Positions 7,802 through 15,514 of a stretch of 29,363 nt of DNA are shown piece after piece. This DNA is from Caryophanales bacterium (GTDB taxonomy: Bacteria; Bacillota; Bacilli; Exiguobacteriales; Exiguobacteriaceae): contig CABJAC010000012.1 of assembly GCA_902363455.1 (NCBI GenBank), positions 1 through 29,363 of the forward strand, given 5' to 3'. Position 1 is the first letter of the stretch. Each line of letters starts with the position of its first letter. Position numbers and translations under genes: made by a program. The notes beneath the pieces were generated by a model. That model searched no databases. It saw only the letters and a program-made list of their open reading frames with translations, and had not been told where the DNA came from.

Positions 7802-8785
7802 TTGGATACTGGTACGCATATCGGAATGGGACTTTGCCTCGCCGCCATTTCCACACTTGAACCGGATGTCGCAGCAAGCGCCACGCTGTTTGCGGCAGTC
7901 ACGACTACGGCGTTGGTCGGTTCCCATGCTCCAGACTTTGATACTGTATTTAAATTTAAAGGCAACAGTGCCTACCTTAGACAACACCGTGGTAAATCAC
8001 ACGGTTTAATCGCTTTAATCGCTTGGCCATTGTTGTTGTCGATCGTCATCGGTGCCTTGTTCGGCGTTCCACCTACTTCATTATGGCTGATGGCACAGAT
8101 CGCTGTCGCCCTTCATGTTTTCGTCGATCTGTTTAATGCTTACGGCACGCAGGCGCTCCATCCCTTTAAAAGGGCTTGGATTGGTTGGGGTGTCATCAAT
8201 ACGTTTGACCCTTATCTGTTTACGATGTACTACGGTGCGTTCGGAATTTGGTTATTGACCCGTGCAACAATCGTCATCTTCCCGATTTTGATTGCGATCG
8301 TCATCATCTATTACGCGGTTCAGTTCAAATTGCGAAACGACGCTTTGGCAACAGCAGCCCGTTACTACGGCGGAGCGCATAAGCTGTTTATCTCGCCCGG
8401 TATGAAATGGGATGAATGGCACGTCGCGGCCCGCTTGCGAAATGAATATGCGGTCGTCAAAATCAATGCCGGTACCGTCGTCGAATGCGGTAATTTCCGG
8501 ATTAAGGACGAACCGCATGGAGACGAATTATACGAAATCGTCAAAGAAAATGCAGATTTGCAAGCTTTTCTCGAATTCTCAAAAATTCACACGTATACCG
8601 TTTCACGAAAAGACGGGATTGTCGAATACCGTTTCACGAACTTACGTTACTTTACGAAAGAAGTGTATCCGTTCGTCGCGGTTGTCCGAATCGATGCGGC
8701 CTCCCGCCAGATCGTCAGCTCGTACACCGGCTGGGTCTTTAGTGAACGCACATTACAAAAAAAACTGGTTGTCCCTGCACTATGA
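7802..8785 (+). CDS. yfhP: YfhP-like membrane protein, DUF457/YdjM metal-dependent hydrolase family
   Basis: A 327-aa membrane protein of the YdjM/DUF457 family, annotated as a putative membrane-bound metal-dependent hydrolase. The conserved polar residues are present: DTGTHIGMG at the N-terminus, GSHAPDFD (about 40-47), QHRGKSHG (about 59-66) and HVFVDLFNAYGTQALHPF (about 100-117). These His/Asp clusters lie between hydrophobic segments at about 68-90, 92-105 and 140-180. The C-terminal 130 residues are soluble. It starts at TTG behind GAGGAG, and the MDTGTH start matches homologues. It is divergent from mutY across 104 nt. Biochemical activity is not established. Confidence 0.88.
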   Translation: MDTGTHIGMGLCLAAISTLEPDVAASATLFAAVTTTALVGSHAPDFDTVFKFKGNSAYLRQHRGKSHGLIALIAWPLLLSIVIGALFGVPPTSLWLMAQIAVALHVFVDLFNAYGTQALHPFKRAWIGWGVINTFDPYLFTMYYGAFGIWLLTRATIVIFPILIAIVIIYYAVQFKLRNDALATAARYYGGAHKLFISPGMKWDEWHVAARLRNEYAVVKINAGTVVECGNFRIKDEPHGDELYEIVKENADLQAFLEFSKIHTYTVSRKDGIVEYRFTNLRYFTKEVYPFVAVVRIDAASRQIVSSYTGWVFSERTLQKKLVVPAL

Positions 8786-8787
8786 AT

Positions 8788-8837
8788 AAAGGACTCGTTA
8801 TCCGAAACAACTTCCGGGTCAACGAGTCCTTTTTTTG
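8788..8837 (+). terminator. Terminator of yfhP
   Basis: AAAGGACTCGTT pairs with AACGAGTCCTTT around a loop with an inner CCG/CGG pairing, followed by a T8 run. It also sits between convergent yfhP and yfhJ but has a poor U-tract on the minus side. Confidence 0.9.
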
Positions 8838-8848
8838 TTGCATCTGAA

Positions 8849-9124
8849 TCACTGGGTGTCGCGCCCAATCATCAGATGTTTGAATTTCTCATTTGTCGTG
8901 TTGAAACGATGAAGCATCGCTCCATGTTGCTTGATTTGTTGCTGGACGAAACGAACAGCCACGGCCTCACCTTGGTATTTCTCTCCCGCTCGTGCAAGCG
9001 TCGCTTCGAAATCTTCCCATAAGACCTCAACCCACGTCAATGCTTCAAGCGGCGTCAGCGTCTCGTTGACGCCTTGCAATTCTTCCGCCAATCCTTTTAG
9101 TGCTTCCGAACGATTTTGATCCAT
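8849..9124 (-). CDS. yfhJ: YfhJ, WVELL-family small protein
   Basis: A 91-aa cytoplasmic protein with the family signature TWVEVLWEDFEATLARAGEKYQG (WVELL-type motif) in its first half. The function is unknown. Three ATGs follow one another; I chose the third (9124), 7 nt after AGGAGG, because the first two are 1 and 4 nt from the Shine-Dalgarno core. The stop of yfhH overlaps this ATG cluster, so yfhH and yfhJ are coupled. Order and pairing match the B. subtilis yfh cluster. Confidence 0.85.
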   Translation of the reverse strand: MDQNRSEALKGLAEELQGVNETLTPLEALTWVEVLWEDFEATLARAGEKYQGEAVAVRFVQQQIKQHGAMLHRFNTTNEKFKHLMIGRDTQ

Positions 9125-9126
9125 CA

Positions 9127-9441
9127 TCATTCCTCCTCTTCTTGAATCAATGCCAGTGGAATCGCCACTTCATTGACCGTCCCTTCGAAATGTCCCCACC
9201 CCATCACACCGTTGACGAAATGCAGCTCGAATCGTGCTTCTTCCCCGTCAATCCGGTAAAAGCGTCCCGTCTCGAACCGGCTGGCATCGACCAAATAACT
9301 TTGGGCAATCGCAATCTTTCGAATGATGACTTCCACTTCACTCATGTTTCCGTGTTGCTCTGCTTTTCGTTTTTGTTCATTCAACTTCGTCACGAGCATC
9401 TCTAATTCATACTTCGACAGTTGACTCATTCGTGTATCCAT
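9127..9441 (-). CDS. yfhH: YfhH, DUF1811 protein
   Basis: A 104-aa DUF1811 protein like B. subtilis YfhH, for which no function is established. The N-terminal half is a helical pair (MSQLSKYELEMLVTKLNEQ, then VEVIIRKIAIAQSYLVD). The C-terminal half is a small beta domain (FYRIDGEEARFELHFVNGVMGWGHF). The ATG at 9441 was chosen over one 24 nt upstream because AGAGGGGGAG lies 7 nt in front of it. That Shine-Dalgarno sequence is the 3' arm of the bmrD terminator hairpin and the spacer is its U-tract, an unusual overlap. It overlaps yfhJ downstream. Confidence 0.85.
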   Translation of the reverse strand: MDTRMSQLSKYELEMLVTKLNEQKRKAEQHGNMSEVEVIIRKIAIAQSYLVDASRFETGRFYRIDGEEARFELHFVNGVMGWGHFEGTVNEVAIPLALIQEEEE

Positions 9442-9442
9442 C

Positions 9443-9487
9443 AAAAAACTCCCCCTCTTCGTCATTAGTATATACGAAAAGAGAGAG
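9443..9487 (-). terminator. Terminator of bmrCD overlapping the yfhH ribosome-binding site
   Basis: On the minus strand CTCTCTCTTTTCGT (9487-9474) pairs with ACGAAGAGGGGGAG (9462-9449) over 14 continuous pairs, three of them G-U, with an 11-nt loop, followed by T6. The 3' arm is also the yfhH Shine-Dalgarno region and the T-run ends one base before its ATG. Confidence 0.78.
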
Positions 9488-9500
9488 GAGAATCATAGGG

Positions 9501-11570
9501 TTAGCTTGATTTCAGTTCGAGATTTCGTTTGCTTTGTAATGCATACATTTTGGCGTAGATGTTTTGTCTTACGAGCAACTCTTCGTGTGTACCACGTTCA
9601 GCAATCTGTCCCTGGTCAAGAACAATGATTTCATCCGCGTCTTTAATCGTCGATAAACGGTGGGCGATGATGAACGTCGTCCGCCCTTTCGTCAACGTCA
9701 ACAACGCTTCTTGAATCATCGCTTCCGTCTCGGAGTCGACACTCGCCGTTGCTTCATCGAGCACCAAGATGGCCGGATCAAAGGCCAGCGCCCGGGCAAA
9801 ACTAATCAACTGCCGTTCCCCGGCGGATAAGGTCGCTCCTTTTTCGATGACCGGCTCATCCAGTCCTTTCGGGAGCCGGTCGATGAATCGGTCCGCGCCC
9901 ACCGCAACGATGGCTTCGCGGATGCGTTCCTCCGAAATGGCCGGATTTCCGAGCGTGATGTTCGACCGAATCGTTCCCGTGAATAAAAACGGATCTTGCA
10001 AGACGATTCCCATATGATCCCGAACCGCCTGCTTCGGGAGTTGCGTGACATCTTGTCCGTCAATCAACAGCTGCCCGGAGGACGGATCATAAAAACGCAT
10101 CAATAAGTTCATGATTGAACTTTTTCCGCTGCCCGTATGTCCAACGAGGGCAACAGTCGCCCCCGGACGCGCATCAATTTCAATGTCTTGCAATACAGGA
10201 TGACCCGGGTCATAGCTGAAGCCGACTTGTTTGAATTCTACGCGACCGGCGAAACGGGGTAAACGTCCTTTTCCGACGTCTTCTCCTTTTTCGTCGAGCA
10301 ACTGGAACATCCGGTCTGCGGAAACGAGTGCCTGTTGCAAGGGCGACAACTGGTTCATGATTTGAGTGACCGGTTCGAAGAGACGTGATACATAGTCGAT
10401 ATAAGCATATAAAATACCGAGCGATAAAAACGTCCCGTCGGTCAAACTCTTTCCGGCGACGACCCAAATCAACAAAGCGAGTGTCAGGTTTTTTAAGAAA
10501 TATGACAAGTTATGCGACATCAAGGCATCAAGCCGTAATAACTTCGAACGGGTCTGATAATTCTCTTCGTTTTTCTGTTCGAATTCCGCCAACACTTCTT
10601 TTTCCCGCGCATACGCTTGAATGATTGGCATCGTTTGAATGTTTTCATTCAGTTGACCATTCATATCCGCGACAAGCGAACGGACTTTGAAGTTATTTTC
10701 CGTCGCTAGCTTTTGGAATAACTGAATCCAGAAATAGACGATCGGGATGATCAGGAGCGAGATGAGTCCGAGACGAACATCGAGGAAAAACATCGCTACT
10801 AAAATTCCAGCCATCGTGATCAATCCGGAAAAGACCCGCGCCAACACCCCTAAATATAGATCACGGATTGTTTCCGTATCATTCGTCACCCGGCTGACAA
10901 TCTTCCCAATCGGTGTTTGGTCAAAATAGCGGACCGGCAACCGTTGTAAATGCGTAAAGACGTCGAGCCGCATTCTTTTGACAATTTTATGCGCCGACCG
11001 CTGAAGCAGGATTTGTTGGACCCAGTTCAGACCCGCTGCGATTAACAGCAAGATGATGTACATCAAGGACAGCCAGCCGACTGCTTTTAAGTCAGAGGCA
11101 TAAAAATCATACACTTGGCCTTGCGTCAGCTTTGCGACGCCCGAATATCGAAACGTCTCATCGCCACGCGTGACGGTCAACGTCCCGTCGGTCACACTGC
11201 GTTCGCCACCGCTGACGACTTGTTTCGGTACAAAATAATAACCGTCTTTTGACTGGACAATCGAAATGGATTGAATGATAGCAGAAGACGGGACGTCCTG
11301 TGTCTTCGCAAACTGACGCCCGTCATACTCGACCCTTCCTCCATCCTTTACTTCCACCCAGTCCTTTTCAATCGCGACGATATGTTCGTCAATGATGACT
11401 TTCGCAATATAGGGTCCGGTCAGTTCTGCTCCGACTGCCAAAATCAATAGGAACAATCCCAGGAAAATCGCTTGCTTTTCATACATCGCATAACGGACAA
11501 GCGATCGGATCGTCGTTTTCCGACGAACGGGATCTAATAGATACAATTCTTCTTCATTCATGTTTGACAC
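9501..11570 (-). CDS. bmrD: BmrD-like subunit of a heterodimeric multidrug ABC exporter
   Basis: A 689-aa half transporter, the larger partner of BmrC (B. subtilis YheH). The first helix (about 34-60) is followed by an inserted hydrophilic domain of about 100 residues (65-165) before the second helix; this extracellular insert is typical of BmrD. The nucleotide-binding domain has Walker A GHTGSGKS (477-484), Walker B ILVLDE with catalytic E606 and H637. Its signature is LSAGE (581-585) instead of LSGGQ. With BmrC it should form one consensus ATP site (BmrD Walker motifs, BmrC LSGGQ) and one degenerate site. ATG follows AGGAGG, 8 nt after bmrC. Expression should follow the attenuator upstream of bmrC. 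Confidence 0.92.
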   Translation of the reverse strand: MSNMNEEELYLLDPVRRKTTIRSLVRYAMYEKQAIFLGLFLLILAVGAELTGPYIAKVIIDEHIVAIEKDWVEVKDGGRVEYDGRQFAKTQDVPSSAIIQSISIVQSKDGYYFVPKQVVSGGERSVTDGTLTVTRGDETFRYSGVAKLTQGQVYDFYASDLKAVGWLSLMYIILLLIAAGLNWVQQILLQRSAHKIVKRMRLDVFTHLQRLPVRYFDQTPIGKIVSRVTNDTETIRDLYLGVLARVFSGLITMAGILVAMFFLDVRLGLISLLIIPIVYFWIQLFQKLATENNFKVRSLVADMNGQLNENIQTMPIIQAYAREKEVLAEFEQKNEENYQTRSKLLRLDALMSHNLSYFLKNLTLALLIWVVAGKSLTDGTFLSLGILYAYIDYVSRLFEPVTQIMNQLSPLQQALVSADRMFQLLDEKGEDVGKGRLPRFAGRVEFKQVGFSYDPGHPVLQDIEIDARPGATVALVGHTGSGKSSIMNLLMRFYDPSSGQLLIDGQDVTQLPKQAVRDHMGIVLQDPFLFTGTIRSNITLGNPAISEERIREAIVAVGADRFIDRLPKGLDEPVIEKGATLSAGERQLISFARALAFDPAILVLDEATASVDSETEAMIQEALLTLTKGRTTFIIAHRLSTIKDADEIIVLDQGQIAERGTHEELLVRQNIYAKMYALQSKRNLELKSS

Positions 11571-11578
11571 CTCCTACC

Positions 11579-13306
11579 TTACGTTTCTTCACTTTGTCGT
11601 TCAAACTGTTCGGCATACCAGCCTTGACGTTCCATCAACTGTCCATGCGTGCCGCGTTCCGTCACTTGACCGTCTTGGAGGACAAGGATTTCGTCCGCAT
11701 GGGCAACCGCTGACAGGCGGTGAGCGACGATCAATGTCGTAGCTTGCTCCCGATTGGTTCGAATCGCTTCAATAATATGCGACTCGGTTTTCGCATCGAC
11801 AGCGGATAAAGAATCGTCGAGCAATAATAATTTCGGTTTCTTCAACATCGCCCGAGCAATCGAGAGTCGTTGTTTTTGTCCCCCGGATAACGTAACACCA
11901 CGTTCGCCGACCAACGTCTCAAGACCTTGATCGAGCATCGTGACATCTGTCGTGAACGATGCCAAACGAATCGCTTCTTGCAATTCCGCTTCCGTTGCCG
12001 TTCCGGCACCAAACAAAATATTATCCCGGACAGTTTTCGAGAACAGTAGATGTTCCTGCGAGACATAACCTGTCCAGCCCCGGACCGTCTCAAGCGCCAC
12101 ATCTTCGTACGGCGTCCCATTGACTTGCAACATGTCGCGACCGACCGGATATTCGCGTAAAAACTGGCGTAACAACGTCGTTTTTCCGGCACCTGTCGGA
12201 CCGACGATTCCGATTGTCTTTCCTTGTTCGATCGTCACGTTGATGCCACGTAATGCGGGTTGTTTCGTTCCCGGATACGTAAACGTCAAATCAGATAAAA
12301 CAATTGTTTCAGGAAGAACGACATCTACGACCGGAGTCGACGTAATCAGCGGTTTGACCCGCATCGTCGCCTGCAGACGATCAAGACTTGCTGTTCCGCG
12401 CTGAATGACGTTGATCAATTCCCCAAACGCGTACATCGGCCAAATCAACATCCCGAGATAAATATTGAAGGCGACGAGTTGTCCGAGCGTGATGTCGTTC
12501 GTGAAGACAAGGTAGGTCCCAAACGATAAACCAATCAAATAACTGATACCGACTAATAATTTAATGATGGGTTCAAACAAGACATCAATTTTTGCGACAT
12601 GCATGTTTTTATCGAATACATCGCTCGTGACGTCATCAAACTTTTTGACATCGATGTCTTCTTGAACGAATGAGCGAATGACCCGCAGTCCGGAAATTGA
12701 TTCCACGACTTGATCATTCATCGTGCCAAAAGCATCCTGTGCCGTCATGAACCGTCCATGAATCTGACTACCGAGTTTATTCATCGCATAGGCAAGAATC
12801 GGCATCGGCAATAATGCCGCAAGCGTCAGCTTCCAATCAATGGCGACACCCATCACGACGAGCGTAATCGCCGTCATGTTCAATGAGTCAACGAGTGTCA
12901 AGACACCAAAACCAGCTGTCCGTTCCACTGCCTTCAAGTCATTGGTCGCAAGTGCCATTAAATCTCCTGTTCGATTACGCTGATAAAAGGTGGGTGTCAG
13001 TTTTAACAAGTGCGTAAAAAACTGACTGCGTAACGTCCGCTCCAGTAAAAAGGCCGTTCCAAACAATTTCGCAAGCCACAAATATGTCAAAATAAAGGAC
13101 GTAATGGAAATAACGGTCAGACCCACCACATACTGAATCAAGGTCGTCCGGTCCATGGAACCAGACCGTAATCCGTCGATGACTTTTCCAATCAACCATG
13201 GTGGTGTCAGGTCGATGAAGCCGGTCACAATCAATAGCAACACGGCAAGTAAATACGATTTTTTATGTTCCTTCAGAAACCAACTGAGTTGGCGAAATAA
13301 TCGCAC
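11579..13306 (-). CDS. bmrC: BmrC-like subunit of a heterodimeric multidrug ABC exporter
   Basis: A 575-aa half transporter matching B. subtilis BmrC (YheI). Six membrane helices occupy about residues 15-300. The nucleotide-binding domain has Walker A GPTGAGKT (369-376), signature LSGGQ (473-477) and the switch His H529, but Walker B reads LLLLDD: the catalytic Glu is Asp at D498. This degenerate Walker B is characteristic of the BmrC-type partner and implies it cannot be a competent homodimer. It starts at GTG behind AAAGGGGGGAA. It is first in the bmrC-bmrD operon, and a promoter, leader ORF and terminator lie in the 310 nt upstream. Known BmrCD exports structurally varied drugs; the substrates here are inferred. 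Confidence 0.92.
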   Translation of the reverse strand: MRLFRQLSWFLKEHKKSYLLAVLLLIVTGFIDLTPPWLIGKVIDGLRSGSMDRTTLIQYVVGLTVISITSFILTYLWLAKLFGTAFLLERTLRSQFFTHLLKLTPTFYQRNRTGDLMALATNDLKAVERTAGFGVLTLVDSLNMTAITLVVMGVAIDWKLTLAALLPMPILAYAMNKLGSQIHGRFMTAQDAFGTMNDQVVESISGLRVIRSFVQEDIDVKKFDDVTSDVFDKNMHVAKIDVLFEPIIKLLVGISYLIGLSFGTYLVFTNDITLGQLVAFNIYLGMLIWPMYAFGELINVIQRGTASLDRLQATMRVKPLITSTPVVDVVLPETIVLSDLTFTYPGTKQPALRGINVTIEQGKTIGIVGPTGAGKTTLLRQFLREYPVGRDMLQVNGTPYEDVALETVRGWTGYVSQEHLLFSKTVRDNILFGAGTATEAELQEAIRLASFTTDVTMLDQGLETLVGERGVTLSGGQKQRLSIARAMLKKPKLLLLDDSLSAVDAKTESHIIEAIRTNREQATTLIVAHRLSAVAHADEILVLQDGQVTERGTHGQLMERQGWYAEQFERQSEET

Positions 13307-13360
13307 GATGGTTCCCCCCTTTGTCGTTCATAATGGTGTTATCTGGTTTCCAAGCACGCA

Positions 13361-13408
13361 AAAAAGGCAGACGGATTTCCGGAGCAGTCCGAGAATCAAT
13401 CTGCCTTT
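13361..13408 (-). terminator. Attenuator terminator in the bmrCD leader
   Basis: On the minus strand AAAGGCAGA pairs with TCTGCCTTT, continued inside by GATT/AATC and CGGA/TCCG around a CTGC loop, followed by T6. It lies between the leader ORF and bmrC, so transcripts from the leader promoter end here unless it is prevented from folding. ATTCTCGG in its 5' arm (13396-13389) can pair 7 of 8 with CCGAGCAT at 13449-13442, a candidate antiterminator. Confidence 0.88.
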
Positions 13409-13487
13409 CTAAAGACGATTTGAATCGACGATATGGTCTGCATGCTCGGGGAACGGATCCCCTGTCAATCGCACACTGAATGAGTGT

Positions 13488-13556
13488 TTATACGAGTTCG
13501 AGAGTCTCCGCCATATTTAGCTGTTTAGTCGATGTGTTGACAATTGGCTGTTTCAT
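13488..13556 (-). CDS. 22-aa leader peptide of bmrCD (bmrB-type)
   Basis: A 22-codon ORF beginning MKQPIV and ending TLELV, with an optimal AAAAGGAGG Shine-Dalgarno sequence 7 nt before its ATG. It is the first ORF in the transcript from the promoter at 13589-13618. It is followed directly by an ACACT/AGTGT hairpin, a GGGGA/TCCCC hairpin and the attenuator terminator. In B. subtilis, bmrCD is controlled by the leader ORF bmrB through ribosome-mediated attenuation. This peptide is shorter than BmrB and I see no clear sequence likeness, so the equivalence is by position and layout. It has no hydrophobic stretch, so a membrane role is unlikely. Confidence 0.75.
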   Translation of the reverse strand: MKQPIVNTSTKQLNMAETLELV

Positions 13557-13588
13557 GTGACGGTTCCTCCTTTTCTTAATCTGAGCGT

Positions 13589-13618
13589 AGAATAGCATAA
13601 TTATCGAACAATTGTCAA
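13589..13618 (-). promoter_or_regulatory. Promoter of the bmrCD leader
   Basis: On the minus strand a consensus -35 TTGACA (13618-13613) is followed after 18 nt by TATTCT (13594-13589), extended by TGC. Transcription would begin near 13582, giving a leader of about 25 nt before the leader ORF ATG. Confidence 0.85.
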
Positions 13619-13652
13619 TTTTGTGTCTAATCTTTTGAAAAGAAGCCAAAAC

Positions 13653-14474
13653 TTATATTTCATCCGCTTCTTCCTGCTTGACCTGTTCGATTACTTCCGC
13701 AACAAGTGCATAAGGAAATCCTTTTCGAACCAATGCTTGTTGCGTTTTTTGAACCCGGGCGAACGGCTCCAGGTTCCGGTATTTCGGATAGTACTTCCGG
13801 GCTTGATACAACGCAGCAGACTCTTCCGTTTCCGCTTCGACCTCTTCAAAAACAAGTTGCAACCCCTGTCTTGCGACTTCTGTCGAAAAGCCGCGTTGCA
13901 TCAATGTTTGCTGCAATTTTTGTTTGAGCTCCCGAACCGACCGGCGGGCCAGTTCTTTTTGTTTTTGCCGCAGAAACTTCAAGACTTTTTCAAGCTCTTC
14001 TTCTTCCGTAAACTCCGCAAGCGCTTCGTCGATATACGACTTTGGGACTTTCAAGGCTTCGAGATCCCGGCGAATCTTTCCGGGTCCTTGCGGCGTCATT
14101 GCCTTTTTCGTTGCCGTATACGCCAAGGCGAACTGTTGGTCATTCAGGTATTTTTGGTCGGTCAACCGTTTGATCGCATGTGTGACGGCATGCTCCGGTG
14201 TTTCCTTTTCCATCAGGTAGGCTTCGACTTCACTCGTCGCCCGCATCCGGTAAGACAAATGATTGAGGGATAAACGATAGGCTTTTTGCTGTTCCTCTGC
14301 CGTCAGTACTTCCTTGACGAAATCATCTTCTAGCTCTTTATCCCGTTGCAGATTATATTTGATTAGAATATCGACATCGACGGCAAAGGCGTATTCTTCC
14401 TTGCCCTCACGTTCAATATAAATATTAAAACGCTCGGTATTTTTCTTTTGGGTTGAGATCCGTTTGATTTTCAA
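13653..14474 (-). CDS. recX: RecX regulatory protein
   Basis: A 273-aa RecX protein, corresponding to B. subtilis YfhG. RecX binds RecA filaments and modulates strand exchange and SOS strength. It consists of repeated three-helix modules: YRMRATSEVEAYLMEKETPEHAVTHAIKRLTDQKYLNDQQFALAYTATK holds the core signature, followed by GPGKIRRDLEALKVPKSYIDEAL and QTLMQRGFSTEVARQGL, then a final ALVRKGFPYALVAEVIEQV module. The extra modules give the long Bacillota form (about 265-275 aa). It starts at TTG behind AAAGGAGG. It is divergent from yfhF, the same neighbour as in B. subtilis. No clear terminator is visible before the bmrCD leader promoter. Confidence 0.93.
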   Translation of the reverse strand: MKIKRISTQKKNTERFNIYIEREGKEEYAFAVDVDILIKYNLQRDKELEDDFVKEVLTAEEQQKAYRLSLNHLSYRMRATSEVEAYLMEKETPEHAVTHAIKRLTDQKYLNDQQFALAYTATKKAMTPQGPGKIRRDLEALKVPKSYIDEALAEFTEEEELEKVLKFLRQKQKELARRSVRELKQKLQQTLMQRGFSTEVARQGLQLVFEEVEAETEESAALYQARKYYPKYRNLEPFARVQKTQQALVRKGFPYALVAEVIEQVKQEEADEI

Positions 14475-14590
14475 GTCGGTTCCTCCTTTTTTATCTTCTC
14501 TTGCAACGATAACATGTTGAATAAGGTTTGAGTGAAACAGACAAACGGGAACATATGTACAAGTATCAAAACGAAAGGATGAATAATCTT

Positions 14591-15499
14591 ATGAATATTG
14601 CAATTACCGGCGGAACGGGAATGATTGGACAAGCTTTGACTAAACGTTTACTTAACGAAGGACACCAGATTAAGATTCTGACTCGTTCACCAAAAGAAGC
14701 GGAAGGTGCCGTCTCCTACGTCGAATGGTTGACGGATACCGCGGCTCCGGAACATAAATTAAATGATGTGGATGCGTTCATCCATTTGGCCGGCGCCTCC
14801 ATCAATGAAGGGCGTTGGACGGAAGAACGGAAACGAGTGATTCTTGAAAGCCGGATTGATTCGACGAAAGAACTTGTCCGGATCATTCAAGCACTTGACT
14901 CAAAACCAAATGTCGTTCTGTCAGCATCCGCTGTCGGCATTTACGGTCAGGATCGTCACCAAACCTTTTCAGAAGAGACTGTCTTGCCTCCAACAGCCGA
15001 TTTTCTGAGTCATGTCTGTGTCGAATGGGAACATCTTGCCCAACCCATTGCCGAACTCGGCATTCGTCTCGTCCACCCACGTATCGGCGTCGTCTTAAGC
15101 ACTGAAGGTGGCGCTTACCCTTTAATGCGTCTTCCTTATACTTTATTCGGGGGCGGAACAATGGGTGATGGCAAGCAGTGGGTGTCATGGGTCCATATCG
15201 ATGATCTTGTCGAATTGTTCGTGTTTGCCTTGAAGACTGACTCCGTCAGCGGACCGTTGAACATCACAGCACCTCATCCGGAGACGATGCGTCGTTTCGG
15301 TCAAACGATTGGTCAGGTATTGCACCGTCCCCACTGGTTACCGGCTCCACGCTTTGCGCTTGAGCTTGCTCTAGGAGAAAAAAGTGTCATCGTCCTCGAA
15401 GGGACACGTGTTATTCCTAAAAAAGCACTCGAAAACGGCTTCAAGTTTCGGTATGCTGAATTAAAGGATGCACTTCAGAGTCTCGAGCATACAAACTAA
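14591..15499 (+). CDS. yfhF: YfhF-like NAD(P)-binding epimerase family protein (TIGR01777)
   Basis: A 302-aa short-chain dehydrogenase/epimerase-like protein. It begins MNIAITGGTGMIGQALTKRLL with the Rossmann motif GGTGMIG at 7-13. The TIGR01777-type blocks follow: HLAGASINEGRW, ESRIDSTKELV, SASAVGIYG and the PFTLFGGG-like segment near residue 190. The substrate is unknown. The start at 14591 has AAAGGA 11 nt upstream and matches homologues; longer in-frame starts at 14528 and 14579 add unmatched residues or lie too close to the Shine-Dalgarno sequence. It is divergent from recX and followed after 15 nt by the amidohydrolase, likely one operon. Confidence 0.87.
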   Translation: MNIAITGGTGMIGQALTKRLLNEGHQIKILTRSPKEAEGAVSYVEWLTDTAAPEHKLNDVDAFIHLAGASINEGRWTEERKRVILESRIDSTKELVRIIQALDSKPNVVLSASAVGIYGQDRHQTFSEETVLPPTADFLSHVCVEWEHLAQPIAELGIRLVHPRIGVVLSTEGGAYPLMRLPYTLFGGGTMGDGKQWVSWVHIDDLVELFVFALKTDSVSGPLNITAPHPETMRRFGQTIGQVLHRPHWLPAPRFALELALGEKSVIVLEGTRVIPKKALENGFKFRYAELKDALQSLEHTN

Positions 15500-15514
15500 T
15501 ACAGGGGTTGAACA

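Noticed and set aside
13307..13487. Riboswitch or T-box in the bmrCD leader
   Set aside because: No T-box sequence or known aptamer core was seen, and a translated leader ORF plus terminator explains the region better.
13623..14273. 216-codon open frame opposite recX
   Set aside because: It is the complement of a well-supported recX; its composition (Phe/Leu/Arg-rich) is typical of an antisense shadow.
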